A DNA stretch of 64,000 nt from Bacillota bacterium (lineage in GTDB: Bacteria; Bacillota; Clostridia; Acetivibrionales; DSM-1351). Position numbers and translations under genes: made by a program. Within the stretch, counting starts at the first letter, position 1. Every line of letters starts with the position of its first letter. Location: contig JAEWMS010000052.1 in the NCBI GenBank assembly GCA_023393115.1, forward strand, positions 22,645-86,644, given 5' to 3'. The notes under the pieces were generated by a model that worked only from the letters and a program-made list of their open reading frames with translations, searched no databases and was not told the origin of the DNA. Below, piece after piece: positions 1 to 8,941 of this stretch.

Positions 1-2
1 TT

Positions 3-110
3 CTTGAGCATGCAGGTGCGTTGGAGTGCAGCAATATAAAAGGTCTTAAAAAGCTCTCCTGTGTTGGCTGCGTTGAAAAAAGCTCTGAGTTTTTAGAAAA
101 ACTTGGTTAA
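3..110 (+). CDS. C-terminal fragment of a cysteine-containing protein
   Basis: The window opens inside a gene; only its last 35 codons are visible, ending in TAA at 108-110. The fragment has an early Cys, then a short Cys-Val-Gly-Cys motif and a helical Glu/Lys-rich tail. This spacing loosely resembles the C-terminus of the small C_GCAxxG_C_C redox family, but the fragment is too short to assign. The rhodanese lipoprotein starts one base after the stop, so the two are probably co-transcribed. Confidence 0.5.
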   Translation, partial: LEHAGALECSNIKGLKKLSCVGCVEKSSEFLEKLG

Positions 111-111
111 T

Positions 112-561
112 ATGAAAAAAATAATAGTTGTTATTATACTTCTTTTGGGTATTATAAATACTGCTTGCGGTAAAAAGGAGAAAGTTTTGTCCCTGGCGGA
201 AAGTAAAAATACGGCATCGGTACAAACCGGGTCAACAAAGGAGCTAATTAGAATGGAGATAAAACCTGAAGAGGCAAAAGCACGCCTTGATAAAGGCGAA
301 AATATCATTCTATTGGATGTACGTACTGAAGAGGAATACAATGAAAAACGTATTCCAAACAGTATTCTGATTCCTGTTGAAGGTATTGATAAAGACGCAC
401 CAGCTAAGCTTACTGACAAAAATGCAACTATTTTTGTCTATTGCAGGAGCGGAAGACGAAGCGCAATAGCTGTCGAAGTACTTACTCTTATGGGATATGC
501 AAATGTGTATGACTTGGGAGGGTTGAACGATTGGCCCTACGAAACAGTAAGTGGTAAATAA
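112..561 (+). CDS. Rhodanese-domain lipoprotein
   Basis: A 149-residue protein. It has a lysine-led hydrophobic N-terminus and a Cys at residue 19, which reads as a lipoprotein signal although the lipobox (NTAC) is imperfect. Residues 47-147 form one rhodanese domain with LLDVR and the active-site loop CRSGRR at 111-116. Single-domain rhodaneses with an intact Cys transfer sulfane sulfur or bind persulfide; here that would occur at the outer face of the membrane. ATG 112 is preferred over an in-frame TTG at 103 because the signal peptide starts there. It lies one base after the stop of the preceding gene fragment, which suggests an operon. The substrate is unknown. Confidence 0.85.
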   Translation: MKKIIVVIILLLGIINTACGKKEKVLSLAESKNTASVQTGSTKELIRMEIKPEEAKARLDKGENIILLDVRTEEEYNEKRIPNSILIPVEGIDKDAPAKLTDKNATIFVYCRSGRRSAIAVEVLTLMGYANVYDLGGLNDWPYETVSGK

Positions 562-654
562 CTTTTCCAAACTTATACCAAATAAAATATTTAAGAGATG
601 ATAAGATATTTAAGAGAAATGAGTATTCACAAATTGTTAATACTCATTTCTTGT

Positions 655-2043
655 CTATCCTTGGGATTTCCATACAACTTTACCAGATGTATTAATGTAA
701 GCGGCCCAAAGCTGATCAACAGGTTTAGCCTTGACATCATAAGTGGCAAGCGCGAGACCATTATTAAAATCAGTTGTCATTTTATAAGTAGGCTTTACTA
801 CATAAGCACCTTTTGAATTAATAAAGCCCCATTTACCATTAATTTTTACTGCTGCTAAGCCATTATTAAAGTCACCAACTTCATCAAATTTAGGTAAAAT
901 TGCTATTTTGCCCTTTTTATCAATAAAGCCCCATTTATTCACTCCAAAATCATCTGCAACTAATACTGCAGCGAATCCCTGCTTAAAGCTACGAGCATCT
1001 GAAAAAACAAAGTCAGTTAGCTTATTATTTTTTGCATTAATAAATCCCCAACTGTCATTTTTACATACGGCAGAATAACCTTCTTGGAAATACTGAATCT
1101 GTGTATACTGTGGTTCAATAATTGTTTCTCCATTTTTATTTATAAAGCCATATAAAGCTGAGCCAGCAAATATAGGCTTATTTGTATTAAAAATTTTGCG
1201 GATAAACATTGCTGAGCTAAGGGGGAAACTATCATTAAAATATGTAAAATCATATTCTATATTAAGTACACCTTTATTTGAAACCGAAAAAAAATCATTT
1301 ATAACAGCTATTGGAGCATATCCATTAATAAAATCTCCAGCACTATCATATTTAAATTTAATTACCTCATTACCTTTCTGATCAATAAAACCTGCTTTAA
1401 TTTTTCCGTTTTCATCATAGATAGAGACAGCCGCAAGTCCTTCAGAAAAGCTCGAGGCCTTAACATATTTTTGTTCTATAACTGAATTTCCGTTTTTATC
1501 AATAAAACCGTATTTTGAATATGTAAGACCATATTGATCCCTACTGGCAAAGAGTAGCAAGTCCTGCGATATTGGACCAACGTCATCCGTAGCAGGTTTT
1601 ATAAATAAAACAGTACCTTTCTTATTAATATACACCTTGTTTTTGGTTGAAGTATTGCCTACTTTTGTAGTAGTTTCTACCTGACATACACCGTCCTTAA
1701 ATTGAGATGGTTTATCAATATATGCATTCTCAAACAATACCTTTCCAGTTGTATCTATCAGCTGCCACTTATGAGAAGTTCTCCCCACTGAACTTACTGG
1801 TGTATCACTCACCCACGCAACTCCATCTGAAAATGGATATACCACAATGTATTTAGGTTTGATAATAATCTTGCCACTCTGATTAATAAAGCCACATAGT
1901 CTGGTTCCATTCTTTTGAAGATTCCAAATGGGAAATAGCTGCTGACTTGTGGAGCTTGCTTGTTCTGCGAAAACAACTCCAAATATTTGGGTTGCAATTG
2001 AAATAGCTAATATAAAACAAAAGACTTTTAAGCGTGATTTCAC
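655..2043 (-). CDS. Secreted WG-repeat protein
   Basis: A 462-residue protein with an N-terminal signal peptide (about residues 1-26, ending near VVFA). The rest is almost entirely WG-type repeats. Each unit carries a variant of W/Y-G-F-I-(D/N)-K-x-G-x-x-(V/I)-I-x-P-x-Y, recurring roughly every 45-60 residues. WG repeats form beta-rich modules found in many secreted bacterial proteins; no enzymatic activity is established for this architecture. It starts with GTG at 2043 behind an AGGAGGG ribosome site. No partner gene lies next to it, so it is probably monocistronic, and a surface or protein-binding role is only a guess. Confidence 0.85.
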   Translation of the reverse strand: MKSRLKVFCFILAISIATQIFGVVFAEQASSTSQQLFPIWNLQKNGTRLCGFINQSGKIIIKPKYIVVYPFSDGVAWVSDTPVSSVGRTSHKWQLIDTTGKVLFENAYIDKPSQFKDGVCQVETTTKVGNTSTKNKVYINKKGTVLFIKPATDDVGPISQDLLLFASRDQYGLTYSKYGFIDKNGNSVIEQKYVKASSFSEGLAAVSIYDENGKIKAGFIDQKGNEVIKFKYDSAGDFINGYAPIAVINDFFSVSNKGVLNIEYDFTYFNDSFPLSSAMFIRKIFNTNKPIFAGSALYGFINKNGETIIEPQYTQIQYFQEGYSAVCKNDSWGFINAKNNKLTDFVFSDARSFKQGFAAVLVADDFGVNKWGFIDKKGKIAILPKFDEVGDFNNGLAAVKINGKWGFINSKGAYVVKPTYKMTTDFNNGLALATYDVKAKPVDQLWAAYINTSGKVVWKSQG

Positions 2044-2278
2044 TATACTGCCCTCCTGTAATAAATCAAATGTAACCTTTCTACAATGATACTATTTTTG
2101 ATATGTTGGTGATTTTCATCTTTTTACTGTAACATATTTTGGGATTATATTCAAATTGATTCATAATATTACATATGATTAATTTTGAAAATTCCAAATC
2201 CCGTAGCGAATACATTGAAAATATGACATGGTGGTGTCAGCTTTTAATGATATAATTTAAGTGGAGGGAATAGGGCTT

Positions 2279-3178
2279 ATGCAGATTAACAGGTTGTTTG
2301 AAATAGTATATATTTTACTGGACAAAAAAATAATTACAGCAAAGGAGTTGGCTGAACGCTTTGAAGTCTCCATAAGAACTATATATAGAGATATTGATGT
2401 GCTGTCTGAAGCCGGAATACCAGTTTATATGAGCAAGGGAAAGGGCGGGGGAATCAGCATTCTTGACAATTATGTTCTGAATAAGTCCATATTGTCGGAC
2501 TCCGAACAAAATGAAATACTTGCTGCCCTGCAAAGTCTGAATGCTATTCATTATCCTGATGTAGATAACGTAATATCAAAATTAGGACTACTGTTTAACA
2601 AGGATAACTATAACTGGATTGATGTGGACTTTTCACACTGGGGTGAAACCAACAAGGAAAAATTCAATCTTATAAAAACTGCAATTTTGAAAAAGAAAGT
2701 AATTACCTTCGATTATTTCAGTTCATATGGTCAGAATACCAAGCGGAAAGCAGAACCCATACAGCTCTGGTTTAAGGATAAGACATGGTATTTGAAAGCT
2801 TATTGTCTGACAAAGCAGGCTTTCAGAATTTTCAAGCTGACTAGAATGAAGGCTGTTGAGCTTACTGACTGCTCAATTCAGAAAAGAACCTTTGAAGAAT
2901 CCTCCTTTTACTCAGGCAGGGAGGAAAACTATAGAATCGTTGATTTAAAGCTTCACCTGGACCAATCGGTGGCCTATCGTGTTTATGACGAATTTAACGA
3001 AAACTCTATAATCAGAAATGAAGACGGAAGCTTTGAGGTCACAGTTTCGTATCCCGAAAATGATTGGTTATACGGATATATAATGTCCTTTGGATGTGCA
3101 GCGAAAGTGTTGGAACCGGCATATGTACGGGATATAGTTGTAAACAGACTTCGAGAAACCCTCAGGGAGTATGAGTAG
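2279..3178 (+). CDS. YafY-type HTH/WYL-domain transcriptional regulator
   Basis: A 299-residue protein. It has a DeoR-like winged helix-turn-helix at about residues 1-60 (ITAKELAERFEVSIRTIYRD) followed by a WYL domain centred on residues 135-200 (LWFKDKTWYLKAYC) and a C-terminal extension. Proteins of this architecture are ligand- or nucleic-acid-responsive regulators. ATG 2279 is chosen over GTG 2261 because GGAGGG at 2262-2267 sits just upstream and the HTH begins there. The next gene on the same strand, at 3348, encodes a GyrI-like small-molecule-binding domain, a frequent partner of such regulators. The target genes are not evident from sequence. Confidence 0.9.
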   Translation: MQINRLFEIVYILLDKKIITAKELAERFEVSIRTIYRDIDVLSEAGIPVYMSKGKGGGISILDNYVLNKSILSDSEQNEILAALQSLNAIHYPDVDNVISKLGLLFNKDNYNWIDVDFSHWGETNKEKFNLIKTAILKKKVITFDYFSSYGQNTKRKAEPIQLWFKDKTWYLKAYCLTKQAFRIFKLTRMKAVELTDCSIQKRTFEESSFYSGREENYRIVDLKLHLDQSVAYRVYDEFNENSIIRNEDGSFEVTVSYPENDWLYGYIMSFGCAAKVLEPAYVRDIVVNRLRETLREYE

Positions 3179-3347
3179 GTAATGAAATTTATTTCTTTAA
3201 GCCTAACCTACTATTTTTCATATAAAACTCAATATAATATGACACACTTATGTCATGTTTTGAGTGTTATCCTTTTAGTATAAAAATAAGTGTAAATGGT
3301 GTCAGAATAACACCACTACATCTATAACGTTAAAAGGAGTGTATTTA

Positions 3348-3818
3348 ATGAATATGAACTATGAACTGGTTAGGATTGAGGAAAAGACTGTAGTAGGGAT
3401 GATGGTTCGGACCACTAATGAAAATGGACAGGCCATGTCTGATATTGGAAGAGTATGGGGCGAGTTCATGCAGGGAGACACTTATCCCTCAATTTCTTAC
3501 AAACTAAACACTAAATCAATCGGACTTTATACCGATTACGAAGGCGATTTTACAAAGCCCTACAAGTTTTTAGCCTGCTGCGAAGTAAGTCAAGTCCAGG
3601 AGTTGCCTGAAAAGATGGTACTGAAAACAATTCCTGCCGGTACTTACGCCAAGTTTATCATTAACGGACATGTTCATAGGGCAGTGGGAGAATTCTGGTC
3701 CAACTTGTGGAATATGCAGCTTGACAGAAAATACAGTGCTGACTTTGAAGAATACCAGAACAACTCAGGAGATATGGAGAATCAGGAGATACATATTTAT
3801 ATTGCTGTAAACGGGTAA
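3348..3818 (+). CDS. GyrI-like effector-binding domain protein
   Basis: A 156-residue protein matching the stand-alone GyrI-like/AraC effector-binding fold. It has an N-terminal strand region, a GxVWGEF-like segment, a YTDYEGDF segment and a C-terminal IHIYIAV strand. Family members bind hydrophobic small molecules or inhibit gyrase. No DNA-binding domain is present, so it is more likely a ligand-binding or ligand-degrading protein than a regulator by itself. AAAGGAG at 3333-3339 fixes ATG 3348. It is 170 bp downstream of the WYL regulator and just upstream of the GNAT-YoaP gene. Confidence 0.8.
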   Translation: MNMNYELVRIEEKTVVGMMVRTTNENGQAMSDIGRVWGEFMQGDTYPSISYKLNTKSIGLYTDYEGDFTKPYKFLACCEVSQVQELPEKMVLKTIPAGTYAKFIINGHVHRAVGEFWSNLWNMQLDRKYSADFEEYQNNSGDMENQEIHIYIAVNG

Positions 3819-3909
3819 CTTTGGGGCAGGGCATGGTAAAAGAAAATATACGGATTATTAAACGCATGAAGAAAGCTTGTTGATACAAGCATGAAAGGGA
3901 GTAAGCAAG

Positions 3910-4668
3910 ATGGAATTTATTAATATAAACATAGAGAATATTGATTCCCAGGACATTTGCTGTGCAAATTCTGATAAAAAGGGTGATATATGTGCTGCCT
4001 CAAAGAAAGCCTGGCTCAGAGAACGATTTCAGGATGGTATGGTATTCAAAAAGTTGAACGTGCGGGGAAAGGTGTTTATTGAATATATTCCTGCTGAAAA
4101 TGCATGGTGCCCTGTAAACGCTGATGGATACATGTTTATAGACTGTTTTTGGGTTTCGGGCAACTTTAAAGGGAAAGGTTATGCCTCCAGTCTTCTGAAC
4201 GAATGTATTGAGGATTCAAAAAAGCAGGGAAAAAAAGGACTTGTTACCCTTTCTTCCACTAAAAAAGTGCCCTTCCTTTCAGACCCCAAATTCCTAAAGT
4301 ATAAAGGCTTCAAGCTTGCAGATAAATGTGAACCTTATTATGAACTGCTATATTTACCCTTCACTTCGGATGAAAAAGCTCCTGAATTTAGAGAATGTGT
4401 TAAGGCAGGAAGTATTTCTGATGCCGGCTGGGTCCTCTACTACACAAATCATTGCCCATACACGGTAAAATACGTTCCGTTAATAGAAGCCGTTGCTAAG
4501 GAAAAAGAAGTAGGATTTACGACACACATAATAACATCAAAAGAGCAGGCTCAAACAGCGCCTGCACCCTTCACAACTTACAGCCTGTTCTATAACGGCA
4601 GGTTTGTAACCAATGAAATACTAAGTGAAGCAAAATTCATAAAAATCCTTGAGGAGAAGGGGCTTTAA
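3910..4668 (+). CDS. GNAT acetyltransferase with C-terminal YoaP domain
   Basis: A 252-residue protein with two parts. Residues about 25-150 are a GNAT N-acetyltransferase domain with the acetyl-CoA loop GNFKGKGYASSLL. Residues about 165-250 are the YoaP-like domain, which has a thioredoxin-like look and contains HCPYT, a single Cys followed by Pro. The fusion is known from Bacillus YoaP and relatives; the substrate is not known. The stop at 4668 is followed after three bases by the radical SAM gene, so the two are almost certainly translated from one message. AAGGGAG precedes the start. Confidence 0.85.
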   Translation: MEFININIENIDSQDICCANSDKKGDICAASKKAWLRERFQDGMVFKKLNVRGKVFIEYIPAENAWCPVNADGYMFIDCFWVSGNFKGKGYASSLLNECIEDSKKQGKKGLVTLSSTKKVPFLSDPKFLKYKGFKLADKCEPYYELLYLPFTSDEKAPEFRECVKAGSISDAGWVLYYTNHCPYTVKYVPLIEAVAKEKEVGFTTHIITSKEQAQTAPAPFTTYSLFYNGRFVTNEILSEAKFIKILEEKGL

Positions 4669-4671
4669 GTA

Positions 4672-5556
4672 ATGGAGTATATACCTGCTAAAAGTATTAT
4701 TTCGGGATATGCCGAAAATAGTAACTGGTTTGGCAACAACTATAACATGAACATATATAAAGGCTGTAATCATGGTTGCATATATTGTGACAGCCGGAGC
4801 GACTGTTATCATGTTGAGAATTTTGATCAGGTAAGGGCAAAGGAAGATGCTATTTCCTTGATTTATCGTGATATAAAATCAAAACGAAAGAAAGGGGTCA
4901 TAGGAACCGGAGCTATGAGCGATCCCTATAACCCTTTTGAAAGAAAGCTTGAGCTGACAAGGGGTGCTCTTGAAATAATTAATCAATTCGGTTTCGGCGT
5001 ATCAATTGCTACAAAAAGCGATATTGTGGCAAGAGATGCTGATATCTTGCAGAATATTCAAAAGCACTCTCCGGTACTGATAAAAATAACAATTACCTGT
5101 TCTGATGATCACTTGGCCTCCAAGGTGGAGGCAAATGCTCCGGCTCCTTCAAAGCGATTTGCTGCTATTAAAAAACTCAGTGACCGCGGAATTTTCACAG
5201 GAATTCTTATGATGCCTGTTTTACCGTTTATAGAAGATAACGAAGCAAACATCATTGAAATAATCCGTCTTGCACATGAAAACGGCGCAAGATTCATTTA
5301 TGCTGCCTTTGGAGTTACTCTGCGAATGAATCAAAGAGATTGGTATTACTCCAAGCTTGATGAACTGTTCCCAAAAAAGAAGGAGCTATATATTAAAGAA
5401 TTCGGGGATACCTATCAATGTCACTCTCCAAGGGCAAAGCAGTTATCTGCTGTGTTTAAGGAGGAATGCCGCCGGTATGGTCTATTATATAAAATGGAGG
5501 ATATTATATCGGAGTACAAGCGCGGCTACTATGACCGGCAGCTTAGTTTGTTTTGA
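4672..5556 (+). CDS. SPL-family radical SAM protein
   Basis: A 294-residue protein with the radical SAM cluster motif as C32-x3-C36-x2-C39 (CNHGCIYC), followed by a GTGAMSDPYNPFE segment and RGALE, typical of the spore photoproduct lyase-like/Rv2578c group. Such proteins bind a [4Fe-4S] cluster and cleave S-adenosylmethionine to start radical chemistry. This subgroup has no proven reaction, and genuine SPL residues near the C-terminus cannot be confirmed by eye. It is separated from the upstream GNAT-YoaP gene by three bases, which implies a shared modification or repair task. Confidence 0.85.
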   Translation: MEYIPAKSIISGYAENSNWFGNNYNMNIYKGCNHGCIYCDSRSDCYHVENFDQVRAKEDAISLIYRDIKSKRKKGVIGTGAMSDPYNPFERKLELTRGALEIINQFGFGVSIATKSDIVARDADILQNIQKHSPVLIKITITCSDDHLASKVEANAPAPSKRFAAIKKLSDRGIFTGILMMPVLPFIEDNEANIIEIIRLAHENGARFIYAAFGVTLRMNQRDWYYSKLDELFPKKKELYIKEFGDTYQCHSPRAKQLSAVFKEECRRYGLLYKMEDIISEYKRGYYDRQLSLF

Positions 5557-5558
5557 AA

Positions 5559-5882
5559 TTACATTTCCTGATTTACATTGTTTTTACTATATTTTTGAAG
5601 ATCTTTGGCTGACAGATCTATAGCAAAATGCAGTATGATACCTGGTATTATCGAGCCTGTAGATATATAAAGGGCGTAAAAAAACAAACCTATAAGTCCT
5701 GTTCTTACAACGCCGGAAATTCCCTGGTAGTTGTGTCCCAAACCAAAAATAATGCTGCATATGATTGCCGTCAAGGGAAGGTTGAGAGCCGGAAACAATT
5801 GAGTCAGCGCCAGTGAAAGGAACCCTCTATACTGAAACTCTTCTGTTAAGCCGGCTGTTATAGAAATTAACGTCCAGCCCAT
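5559..5882 (-). pseudogene. N-terminally truncated CPBP intramembrane protease
   Basis: A 107-residue reading frame holding only the C-terminal catalytic half of a CPBP (Abi) family membrane metalloprotease. The EExxxR motif (EEFQYRG) lies at residues 14-20, then a GLGH motif and a final HFAID motif. Family members normally have two or more membrane helices before EExxxR, and these are missing. It begins 33 bp downstream of the ribbon-helix-helix gene with a plausible GAGGAG site, so it may still be translated. It is annotated as a remnant because the fold looks incomplete. Confidence 0.65.
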
Positions 5883-5915
5883 ATACTAATCTCCTCTTAT
5901 TTTTTACAATTAAAC

Positions 5916-6401
5916 TTATTTCTCACGCAATTCAGCAATAACCTTTTTAACCTCGTCGCTGGCTTTAATGATTCCATAAACCCTGATTTTACTGAAGGTC
6001 TCTCTTACCAACTCGGCAGGTACGTCTTTATCTATTATCAGCATTCCGATGAGAAAAAGAGAAATCATATTGCCAGTCAACTTAACCTGTTCCAGCGTTT
6101 TTCTGTTGTAGCTGAATACACCTGTTCCGCCTGCAAAACCGTAATCAACATCAGACATACTTTTACTTACCATATTGCTGATGTCTGTGGTAGTTTTATT
6201 AATTTCATTTATTGTAGCATTGAGCCCCAAAGCACCTGAAGCCTTAATACTACTGATGTCTCCAGAGTGCACTGTCATTTGGTTACGGATTGCAGTACGG
6301 ATAAAGTCAGTTCTATTGGTATAAAAACCCTGCTCAACCAGTAGATCAATATGACCTAAATCAATTGCACCAATGTTAATAGTAATTTTCTCTGTTTCCA
6401 T
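5916..6401 (-). CDS. Ribbon-helix-helix (CopG-like) DNA-binding protein
   Basis: A 161-residue protein. Residues 1-45 match a CopG/ParD-type ribbon-helix-helix: a short strand (ITINIGAIDL) then two helices containing FYTNRTDFIRTAIRNQM. RHH dimers read short repeated half-sites. The remaining ~115 residues are a helical domain I do not recognise, ending in a strand-helix segment. Four 11-bp tandem repeats lie 77 bp upstream of its start (6478-6521), a natural candidate for its operator. An AAAGGTGG ribosome site precedes ATG 6401. The truncated CPBP gene follows on the same strand. Confidence 0.75.
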   Translation of the reverse strand: METEKITINIGAIDLGHIDLLVEQGFYTNRTDFIRTAIRNQMTVHSGDISSIKASGALGLNATINEINKTTTDISNMVSKSMSDVDYGFAGGTGVFSYNRKTLEQVKLTGNMISLFLIGMLIIDKDVPAELVRETFSKIRVYGIIKASDEVKKVIAELREK

Positions 6402-6477
6402 AAATTTGTTTCCACCTTTCCAATATTTTTCAATGGTCTAGTAATAATTTTTGAGAATGGCATCAAGAAATCATTGA

Positions 6478-6521
6478 CCATCCAAATACCATCCACACAC
6501 CATCCAAATACCATCTAATTA
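6478..6521. promoter_or_regulatory. Four 11-bp tandem repeats, candidate RHH operator
   Basis: CCATC occurs at 6478, 6489, 6500 and 6511, exactly 11 bp apart. Units 1 and 3 are identical (CCATCCAAATA), unit 2 is CCATCCACACA and unit 4 is CCATCTAATTA. The array lies in the divergent gap between the RHH gene and the ACT/MBL gene. Spacing of one helical turn places every box on the same DNA face, as expected for cooperative RHH binding. Function is inferred. Confidence 0.6.
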
Positions 6522-6651
6522 GATTATATGTGATTTATTCTGATTTGTAAATATCTAACACAAAATATTAATAAACACTACTTAGTTTGGTACAGATAAA
6601 TTGAGGTATAATAAATACTAGCTTATCAGATTTATTTACGGAGGTTGGATA

Positions 6652-8214
6652 ATGCCTAGGAAAACATACGTAACAAACATGCCAGACAAAACGGGAGCAT
6701 TTATGCTTGCCTCTAAAATAATTGCCAATCACAATGGAAATATTGTCAGGGTCAGCTACAATAAAGCTGTTGATTTACATACACTTTTCATTGACGTGGA
6801 GGCCACAGAAGAGGAACTAACTTACATAGCAGAGGAACTGGGCCAAATTGGCTATCTTAATGAAAAGATAGCCGAGACAAGAATTGTTGTTGTCAACATT
6901 AAGATTCCGGATAAACCTGGTTCAGTTCTGCCGATACTCAGAATACTAGACAGGTATGGAATAAATATTTCATATATTAATTCAAGCTCAAATGGGACTG
7001 AGTTTCAAAACTTTAAAATGGGGTTACTCATAGAAAATCCAAAAATCATTAAAATGCTCCTGGAAGATTTAAGTGAGGTATATCAGATTGATATTGAAGA
7101 TTACGACGATGCAGAAAACAGTTTGGACAATACGATTTTCTATATCCGTTTGGCCAATGAAATGCAGAAGCTCATGCATTTAAGTACTGAAACAACCATG
7201 GAGTTTATCTCAGAATCCAATCGTATCTGGCAGGTGCTTCAGGAAAAGGGCGAGAATCCTAAAAAAGTATTTGATTATATCAGAAGGTTTGCAAATTTTA
7301 TCAGCCTCCACAGGGAGAGTAATTTCATGGCCGATATTGAAAAGGTGCAAATCAGCCCCATGGTCACTCTGTATAATATCCAGCCGCCCTGCGGAAGCAA
7401 CACTTACGTTATGGAGACCTCAAAGGAGCTGGTGCTTATAGACACAGGTTATACCATTTATTCAAACGAAATGTTTGAGATTTTCAACAAACTGTTTCGG
7501 GATTGGCAAACCAGACTCAAACGAGTGTATATTTCCCATGCCGATGTTGATCACTGCGGTCTTTTATCACAGCTGGGAGATGCTGAAATATGTGTAAATC
7601 AAAAAAGTGCAGACAATTTAAGACGACAATATCAAGGCATTCGGGATTACAGAGAGCATAACGATATTGGACTTGGCTACAGCAAGCTCAGCCGGATAAT
7701 TTCAGGGTATGTACCTCCAAAGACAGATAATTTTACTATTATAGATAATGGTGACACGCCCGAAGAACACAAAGATCTGCTTTATATTGGAAGCTTTGAA
7801 GTAGGGGATATGGAGTTTGAAGTACTTGAGGGCAGCGGTGGACATGTATACGGCGAAATGGTTTTTGTATGCAGAAAGTTCGGAGTGCTTTTTACAGGAG
7901 ATATTTTGGTAAATATAAGCGGCTTCAGCTCGGAACGCGCCGAGTTTAATTCACTGGCGCCATACCTTATGAGAAGTGTTAATTCCGATTCTGCAAAAGC
8001 TACAGAGATGCGAAAGCAGATTATCGGTCTGGCCGAACAAATAGGTGCTTGCATCCAAAAACCATGTATAATTTGTGGAGGGCATGGTCCTCTTTCCGTT
8101 ATTGAGAGTCACAGGCTTGTAAACATGCCCGGTTCTGAAAGCATATCAATAAAAGCTTCACAATGTGCGCTGGAAGGGTGCCGTATCAAAGCCTGTGCAT
8201 TGTCTGGTAATTAA
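6652..8214 (+). CDS. Tandem ACT / metallo-beta-lactamase-fold fusion protein
   Basis: A 520-residue protein. Residues 1-70 and about 72-140 look like two ACT domains (the second opens IKIPDKPGSVLPILRILDRY), followed by a helical linker to about 230. A metallo-beta-lactamase fold then has H296-x-D298-x-D300-H301, with further metal-ligand candidates at GGHVYGEM, FTGDILV and GGHGP. ACT domains usually bind amino acids, so an amino-acid-gated hydrolase or flavodiiron-like protein is possible. No flavodoxin part is present. It starts at ATG 6652 behind GGAGG. The repeat array at 6478-6521 lies upstream. Confidence 0.85.
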   Translation: MPRKTYVTNMPDKTGAFMLASKIIANHNGNIVRVSYNKAVDLHTLFIDVEATEEELTYIAEELGQIGYLNEKIAETRIVVVNIKIPDKPGSVLPILRILDRYGINISYINSSSNGTEFQNFKMGLLIENPKIIKMLLEDLSEVYQIDIEDYDDAENSLDNTIFYIRLANEMQKLMHLSTETTMEFISESNRIWQVLQEKGENPKKVFDYIRRFANFISLHRESNFMADIEKVQISPMVTLYNIQPPCGSNTYVMETSKELVLIDTGYTIYSNEMFEIFNKLFRDWQTRLKRVYISHADVDHCGLLSQLGDAEICVNQKSADNLRRQYQGIRDYREHNDIGLGYSKLSRIISGYVPPKTDNFTIIDNGDTPEEHKDLLYIGSFEVGDMEFEVLEGSGGHVYGEMVFVCRKFGVLFTGDILVNISGFSSERAEFNSLAPYLMRSVNSDSAKATEMRKQIIGLAEQIGACIQKPCIICGGHGPLSVIESHRLVNMPGSESISIKASQCALEGCRIKACALSGN

Positions 8215-8248
8215 GACTATCAGACTATCGGAACCATGCCAATTATTT

Positions 8249-8941
8249 TCAACCGACCCTGTCAAAGGTCAGTTCACTGCCGTATGGCCTGAGAAGACTG
8301 TCCAGCTCTTTATATTGCGGACTTATCCAGGCCATAGCCTCAGGCTTTTGGAGGATAACCGGCATCCTGTTGTGTATTTGCGACATTTGATGGTTTGCGT
8401 CAGTAGTTATTATGACAAACCGTGTGGAGGGGATGCCGGTCTTATCTAAAAAGCTGCCGTACAAGCCGGCAAAGTACATGAGCTTTGAGTCTGCTGTGCG
8501 AATAAGGTATTTGTCCTTCTTTTTGGTGGAGCCGTCGGCAGCTTTCCATTCGTAAAAGCCGCTTGCAGGTACAAGGCATCTGCCGGTTCCGAGCAGCTTG
8601 CGAAAGGTGGGCTTCTCGTGAAGGGTTTCACATCGGGCATTTATTATGACTGCGCTTGACTTCATATAGTTGGGGAAGCCCCACCTGAAAAGGTGTACGC
8701 CTATGGGTTTTTCAGCACTGATTTTATTGGCAGTACTGAGAGAAGCCACAGAACTGGCAGACCCGGTTGTATTGGCAGTATAGTCAGCACTGGCGATGAT
8801 AACCGGAACTGTATCGGTGGGAAAAATCTCTCCGGTTTTCATATGTTGACCTTCATTTTTATGTCGCTGGTCAATTCCGTTAATAATCTCTATTAATTCT
8901 TCGTTTTCTTCTTCTGTAAAGACAACATATCGTCCGCACAT
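8249..8941 (-). CDS. SRAP-domain (YedK/HMCES) abasic-site protein
   Basis: A 230-residue protein beginning MCGRY, so Cys2 becomes the catalytic N-terminal residue after Met removal. Other SRAP hallmarks are NARCET, the GFYEW segment with the catalytic Glu, and HNRMPV with the conserved His. YedK/HMCES proteins crosslink covalently to abasic sites in single-stranded DNA and shield them from mutagenic repair. The start at 8941 is set by the MCGRY requirement and by GGAGGTTAATATG. The gene carries the dispersed leader element described at 8939-8991. No LexA box was seen near it. Confidence 0.92.
   Translation of the reverse strand: MCGRYVVFTEEENEELIEIINGIDQRHKNEGQHMKTGEIFPTDTVPVIIASADYTANTTGSASSVASLSTANKISAEKPIGVHLFRWGFPNYMKSSAVIINARCETLHEKPTFRKLLGTGRCLVPASGFYEWKAADGSTKKKDKYLIRTADSKLMYFAGLYGSFLDKTGIPSTRFVIITTDANHQMSQIHNRMPVILQKPEAMAWISPQYKELDSLLRPYGSELTFDRVG

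Noticed and set aside
598..816. Short plus-strand frame after the rhodanese gene
   Set aside because: Antisense to the WG-repeat protein, no ribosome site, no recognisable content.
6478..6521. Possible CRISPR or plasmid iterons
   Set aside because: Only four 11-bp units without spacers, no Cas or Rep gene; operator array is simpler.
8165..8449. Plus-strand frame between the ACT/MBL and SRAP genes
   Set aside because: Overlaps both real genes and has no ribosome site or family match.
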